Shown: piece by piece, positions 4,685 through 7,065 of the stretch | How positions within the stretch are numbered: the first letter of the stretch is position 1 | Layout of the letters: every line of letters starts with the position of its first letter | NCBI GenBank assembly: GCA_036402215.1 | Contig: DASWTI010000289.1 | Location: forward strand, 1 to 7,065 | Source of the DNA: DASXTS01 sp036402215 | GTDB lineage: Bacteria; Actinomycetota; Actinomycetes; Mycobacteriales; Pseudonocardiaceae | Direction: 5' to 3' | Length of the DNA stretch: 7,065 nt | The notes under the pieces: model-generated | Database searches by the model: none | Seen by the model: only the letters and a program-made list of their open reading frames with translations | Told to the model about the DNA's origin: nothing | Translations under genes and position numbers: made by a program

Positions 4685-5896
4685 ATGTCCCTGTCCCCGT
4701 CCGTCGCCGCCTGCCTTCCGCCCGCGGAGCTGGACCGCTGTCTCGCGGTCCGTGACCTGACCGATCCCGCGGCCGGGCCGCACGCCCTGCAACTGCTGGT
4801 CGCCGCGGTGGTCGCCGCGCTGCCCGGCGAACACCGGGTCGGGCGCGCCCCGGCCGTCGTGTCCGTGCTCGACAACTACGAGAACCTCGGCTACCCGGCC
4901 GACGCCGTCACCCGGGACGTCCGGTACACCCGGTACGTGTCGCCGACCCAGGTGCTGCGCAGCCACACGTCGGCCATGGTCCCGGCCGCGCTGCGTGCGC
5001 TGGCCGCCGAGGGCCCGGCGGCGCCGCCCGACGTGCTGCTCGCGCACCCCGGCATGTGCTACCGCCGTGACAGCGTGGACCGGCTGCACACCGGGACGCC
5101 CCACCAGCTCGACCTCTGGCGCCTGCGCCGCGCCGGGCCGCCGGGTGGGTCGGAGCCGCTGGGCGAGGATGACCTGGAGGCGATGATCGCCGCCATGGTC
5201 GGCGCCGCGCTGCCCGGCGCCCGGTGGCGCGCCGTCCCGGCGGAGCATCCGTACACCACGCACGGCCGGCAGCTCGACGTGCTCGCCGGCCCCGGTGGCC
5301 TCGTTTCCGGTGGCTCGGGCTCGGGCTCGGGGGAGTGGGTCGAGATCGGGGAGTGCGGGCTGGCCGCGCCGGGAGTGCTGCGTGGGGCCGGGCTGCCGGC
5401 GGGCTGGACCGGGCTCGCCATGGGCCTCGGGCTGGACCGGTTGCTCATGCTGCGCAAGGGCATCCCGGACATCCGGCTGCTGCGGGCCACCGACCCCCGG
5501 GTGGCCGGGCAGCTCCTGGACCTCGCCCCGTACCGGCCGGTGTCGCGCCGCCCGCCGGTGCGCCGGGACCTCTCGCTCGTCGTCGGCCCGGACACCGATG
5601 CCACCGTGGAGGCGCTCGGCGACCGGGTACGCGCCGCGCTCGGCGCCGCCGCCGACACCGCCGAGGACGTCTCGGTGCTCGCCGACACCCCGTACGCCGG
5701 GCTGCCACCCGCGGCCCGGGAGCGGCTGCGGCTGCGCCCCGGGCAGCGCAACGTGCTGGTACGGCTCACGCTGCGCCCGCTCGACGGCCCCCTCACCGAC
5801 GCCGGGGCGAACGCGCTGCGGGACACGGTGTACCTCGCCCTGCACGAGGGTGAGGCCGTCGAGCTGGCGTCCCCGGACCCCCACGCCCCGCCGTGA
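4685..5896 (+). CDS. Single-chain phenylalanyl-tRNA synthetase-like ligase (PheS core plus FDX-ACB domain)
   Basis: A 403-aa class II aminoacyl-tRNA synthetase relative. The catalytic core (about 55-280) follows PheS: LRSHTS (91-96), motif 2 CYRRDSVDRLHTG (125-137), PHQLD (139-143), WVEIGECGL (218-226) and motif 3 GLGLDRLLML (247-256) with GIPDIRLL (259-266). Motif 2 Arg and motif 3 Arg252 are present, so ATP binding and adenylate formation are plausible. Residues 286-392 form an FDX-ACB anticodon-binding-type domain (PPVRRDLSLVV, then LTLRPLDGPLTD). Bacterial PheRS normally splits these between PheS and PheT; one chain is the layout of mitochondrial PheRS. The N-terminal coiled coil of PheS is absent. 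Oddities: the substrate-clasping FPF of PheS aligns with HPY (188-190), HPAR is not conserved, the FHQxE motif reads PHQLD, and a Gly/Ser stretch of about 12 extra residues (208-217) is inserted between two core strands. The true substrate is probably not simply Phe on tRNA(Phe); it may charge another molecule. A moonlighting second PheRS is the alternative. The call as a PheRS relative is secure, the function unknown. Confidence 0.9.
   Translation: MSLSPSVAACLPPAELDRCLAVRDLTDPAAGPHALQLLVAAVVAALPGEHRVGRAPAVVSVLDNYENLGYPADAVTRDVRYTRYVSPTQVLRSHTSAMVPAALRALAAEGPAAPPDVLLAHPGMCYRRDSVDRLHTGTPHQLDLWRLRRAGPPGGSEPLGEDDLEAMIAAMVGAALPGARWRAVPAEHPYTTHGRQLDVLAGPGGLVSGGSGSGSGEWVEIGECGLAAPGVLRGAGLPAGWTGLAMGLGLDRLLMLRKGIPDIRLLRATDPRVAGQLLDLAPYRPVSRRPPVRRDLSLVVGPDTDATVEALGDRVRAALGAAADTAEDVSVLADTPYAGLPPAARERLRLRPGQRNVLVRLTLRPLDGPLTDAGANALRDTVYLALHEGEAVELASPDPHAPP
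5312..5329 (+). repeat. Three tandem GGCTCG hexamers inside the PheRS-like gene
   Basis: Three exact GGCTCG units encode a Gly-Ser run (part of residues 209-216), in the loop inserted relative to canonical PheS. Likely slippage-generated; unit length keeps the frame. Confidence 0.7.
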
Positions 5897-5953
5897 CCCG
5901 CGCCGTGACCTCCGCCGGGTGCCGCCCCGCCGCCGCCGTCCCCGTGCCGCGGT

Positions 5954-6000
5954 GCGAATGGACCGCCTGCCCCACCTGGCGAGGCTGACGGTCCGTTCGC
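5954..6000. terminator. Long hairpin between the PheRS-like gene and the two-component operon
   Basis: Twelve-bp arms GCGAATGGACCG (5954-5965) and CGGTCCGTTCGC (5989-6000) pair with a single wobble around a 23-nt loop that has a further CCT/AGG pairing. It lies 58 nt after the PheRS-like stop and 57 nt before the response regulator start, just upstream of that gene's presumed promoter. Most likely a terminator without T-run; an operator for the response regulator is possible. Confidence 0.5.
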
Positions 6001-6020
6001 CCGCGCCGGGTGCGAGCGCG

Positions 6021-6056
6021 TTCCGGGACGCGGCCCCGTGCTCTAGCCTGCGCGGC
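6021..6056 (+). promoter_or_regulatory. Candidate leaderless promoter of the response regulator operon
   Basis: TAGCCT (6044-6049) fits the -10 hexamer and lies 7 nt before the ATG at 6057, the leaderless arrangement; a poor -35 TTCCGG (6021-6026) is 17 nt upstream. No Shine-Dalgarno is present, which agrees with a leaderless start. Confidence 0.5.
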
Positions 6057-6812
6057 ATGACGGCGGCGGACCCACCGGCGCGGGTGCTGGTGGTGGAGGA
6101 CGACGAGCGGCTGGCCGCCTCCGTCCGCCGCGCGCTGGAGTACCAGGACCTGCGGGTGACGGTCGCGCACGACGGGCCGACGGCGCTGGCGATCGCCGCC
6201 GGGGAGCGGCCGGACCTGGTCATCCTGGACGTGATGCTGCCGGGGCTCGACGGCATCGGGGTGTGCCGGGCGCTGCGGGCCGCGGGCCTCGCGCAGCCGC
6301 TGGTGCTCATGCTCACCGCGCGGGATGCCACGGCGGACCGGGTGGCCGGCCTGGACGCGGGCGCGGACGACTATCTGGTCAAGCCGTTCGAGTACGACGA
6401 GCTGCTGGCCCGGGTGCGGGCCCTGCTGCGCCGCGGCCGGCCCGCCGTGGCGGCGGCCCCGGGTCCGGCCCCACCGGTGGCCGTCCCGGGGGCCGGTCCG
6501 GTGCCGCCCGGCCCGGTGCTGCGGCTCGGCGACCTCACCGTGAACCCGGCGAGCCGCGAGGTGCGCCGGGGCGACCGGCCGGTGGAGCTCACCGCGCTCC
6601 AGTTCGAGCTGCTCGCCTGGCTGCTGCGGCACCGTGGCACGGTGCTGACCCGCCAGCAACTGCTGGACGGCGTGTGGGGCGGCGGCAGCGCGGCCACCAG
6701 CAACGTCGTGGACGTCACGGTCGGCGTGCTGCGCGCGCGGCTGGAGGCCGGCGGCGAGCCGCGCCTGCTGCACACCGTGCGCGGCGTCGGCTACGTGCTG
6801 CGGGAGTGCTGA
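6057..6812 (+). CDS. Two-component response regulator, OmpR/PhoB family
   Basis: A 251-aa cytoplasmic regulator. The receiver domain (about 8-125) has the acidic pocket E14-D15-D16, phospho-acceptor Asp58 in ILDVMLPGLDG, Thr87 in LMLTARD and Lys109 in DDYLVKPFEYDEL, so all residues for phosphotransfer are present. A Pro/Ala/Gly-rich linker (about 128-153) is longer than in many relatives. The winged-helix DNA-binding domain (155-249) shows LTALQFELLAWLL, LTRQQLLDGVWG, NVVDVTVGVLRARLE and HTVRGVGYVL. Start is the ATG at 6057: the frame is open far upstream, but the family N-terminus begins here and a leaderless -10 fits. The sensor kinase gene starts 3 nt after its stop in the same frame, so the two form one operon and very probably one signalling pair. 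The stimulus and target genes are not shown by the sequence. Confidence 0.97.
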   Translation: MTAADPPARVLVVEDDERLAASVRRALEYQDLRVTVAHDGPTALAIAAGERPDLVILDVMLPGLDGIGVCRALRAAGLAQPLVLMLTARDATADRVAGLDAGADDYLVKPFEYDELLARVRALLRRGRPAVAAAPGPAPPVAVPGAGPVPPGPVLRLGDLTVNPASREVRRGDRPVELTALQFELLAWLLRHRGTVLTRQQLLDGVWGGGSAATSNVVDVTVGVLRARLEAGGEPRLLHTVRGVGYVLREC

Positions 6813-6815
6813 GCG

Positions 6816-7065
6816 TTGTCCATCCGCACCCGCGTCACGCTGTACGGGCTGGGCGTGGTGACGCTGGTGCTGGGCCTGGTCTCGGCGCTGTTCCTGGCGC
6901 TCATCGCCGGCACCGTGCCGCAGAACCAGGACAACGAGCTGGCCGCCCGGGCCCGCGCGGCGGTCACCGCCGTCGAGGCCGCCGACGCCGGCGCCCTGGT
7001 GGCCCGGCCGCCGCTGGCCGTGCCGGACCTCGCCGACGAGGAGCGCAGCGCCGAGTTCGCGGTGC
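6816..7065 (+). CDS. Sensor histidine kinase, N-terminal 83 residues, cut by right edge
   Basis: Starts SIRTRVTLYGLGVVTLVLGL after a TTG initiator and shows a short basic N-terminus, one long transmembrane helix (about 9-32) and the beginning of an extracytoplasmic region with PQNQDNELAARARAAVTAVE, which reads like an alpha-helical sensor segment. HAMP, dimerisation and ATPase domains would lie beyond the window. The in-frame stop of the response regulator sits two codons earlier, so TTG at 6816 is the first possible initiator, and GGGAG 9 nt upstream inside the end of the regulator gene serves as Shine-Dalgarno. No ATG or GTG offers a complete N-terminus. Kinase identity is inferred from the operon position and the N-terminal layout; no catalytic residue is visible. 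Confidence 0.85.
   Translation, partial: MSIRTRVTLYGLGVVTLVLGLVSALFLALIAGTVPQNQDNELAARARAAVTAVEAADAGALVARPPLAVPDLADEERSAEFAV

Noticed and set aside
4439..6331. Minus-strand open frame of 630 codons
   Set aside because: Antisense to the PheRS-like and response regulator genes, both with clear family motifs; composition is shadow-like.
5793..6773. Minus-strand open frame of 326 codons
   Set aside because: Antisense to the response regulator; His/Arg/Gln-rich shadow.

Overview
This is a very GC-rich window with codon third positions almost always G or C, SD-led and leaderless starts mixed, and a ScoF/CspA-type 67-aa cold shock protein. It reads as chromosome from an actinobacterium; Micromonosporaceae or a close relative is my guess, from gene style only. 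No transposase, integrase, tRNA, rRNA or CRISPR array was seen.

The left part (1-4240) is transcribed leftward. Read in the direction of transcription it holds a TetR-family repressor (4240-3641), a 55-aa single-span membrane protein (3379-3212), an acetoacetate-decarboxylase-fold enzyme (2855-2229), a cold shock protein (2032-1829) ending in a strong hairpin, and a tandem pair of acyl-CoA dehydrogenases (1758-589 and 570 to beyond the left edge). The dehydrogenase pair looks like the two subunits of an actinobacterial alpha2-beta2 FadE enzyme. The cold shock terminator hairpin appears to contain the -35 element of the dehydrogenase operon promoter.

The right part (4342-7065) is transcribed rightward. 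It holds a second 55-aa single-span membrane protein with a poly-aspartate tail, divergent from tetR. Next is a 403-aa single-chain relative of phenylalanyl-tRNA synthetase (catalytic core fused to an FDX-ACB domain), and then a two-component system: an OmpR/PhoB-type response regulator and the first 83 codons of its sensor kinase. The tetR/small-protein intergenic region carries an inverted repeat that is a good candidate TetR operator.

The most interesting object is the PheRS-like protein. It keeps the residues expected for ATP use and adenylate chemistry, but the two phenylalanines that normally clasp the substrate Phe side chain align with His and Tyr. It lacks the N-terminal coiled coil of bacterial PheS and has the overall layout of mitochondrial PheRS. 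It is best regarded as a PheS-related ligase of unknown substrate. Its leader (4510-4684) has a possible short leaderless upstream ORF, a perfect 14-bp palindrome and an imperfect 20-bp direct repeat.
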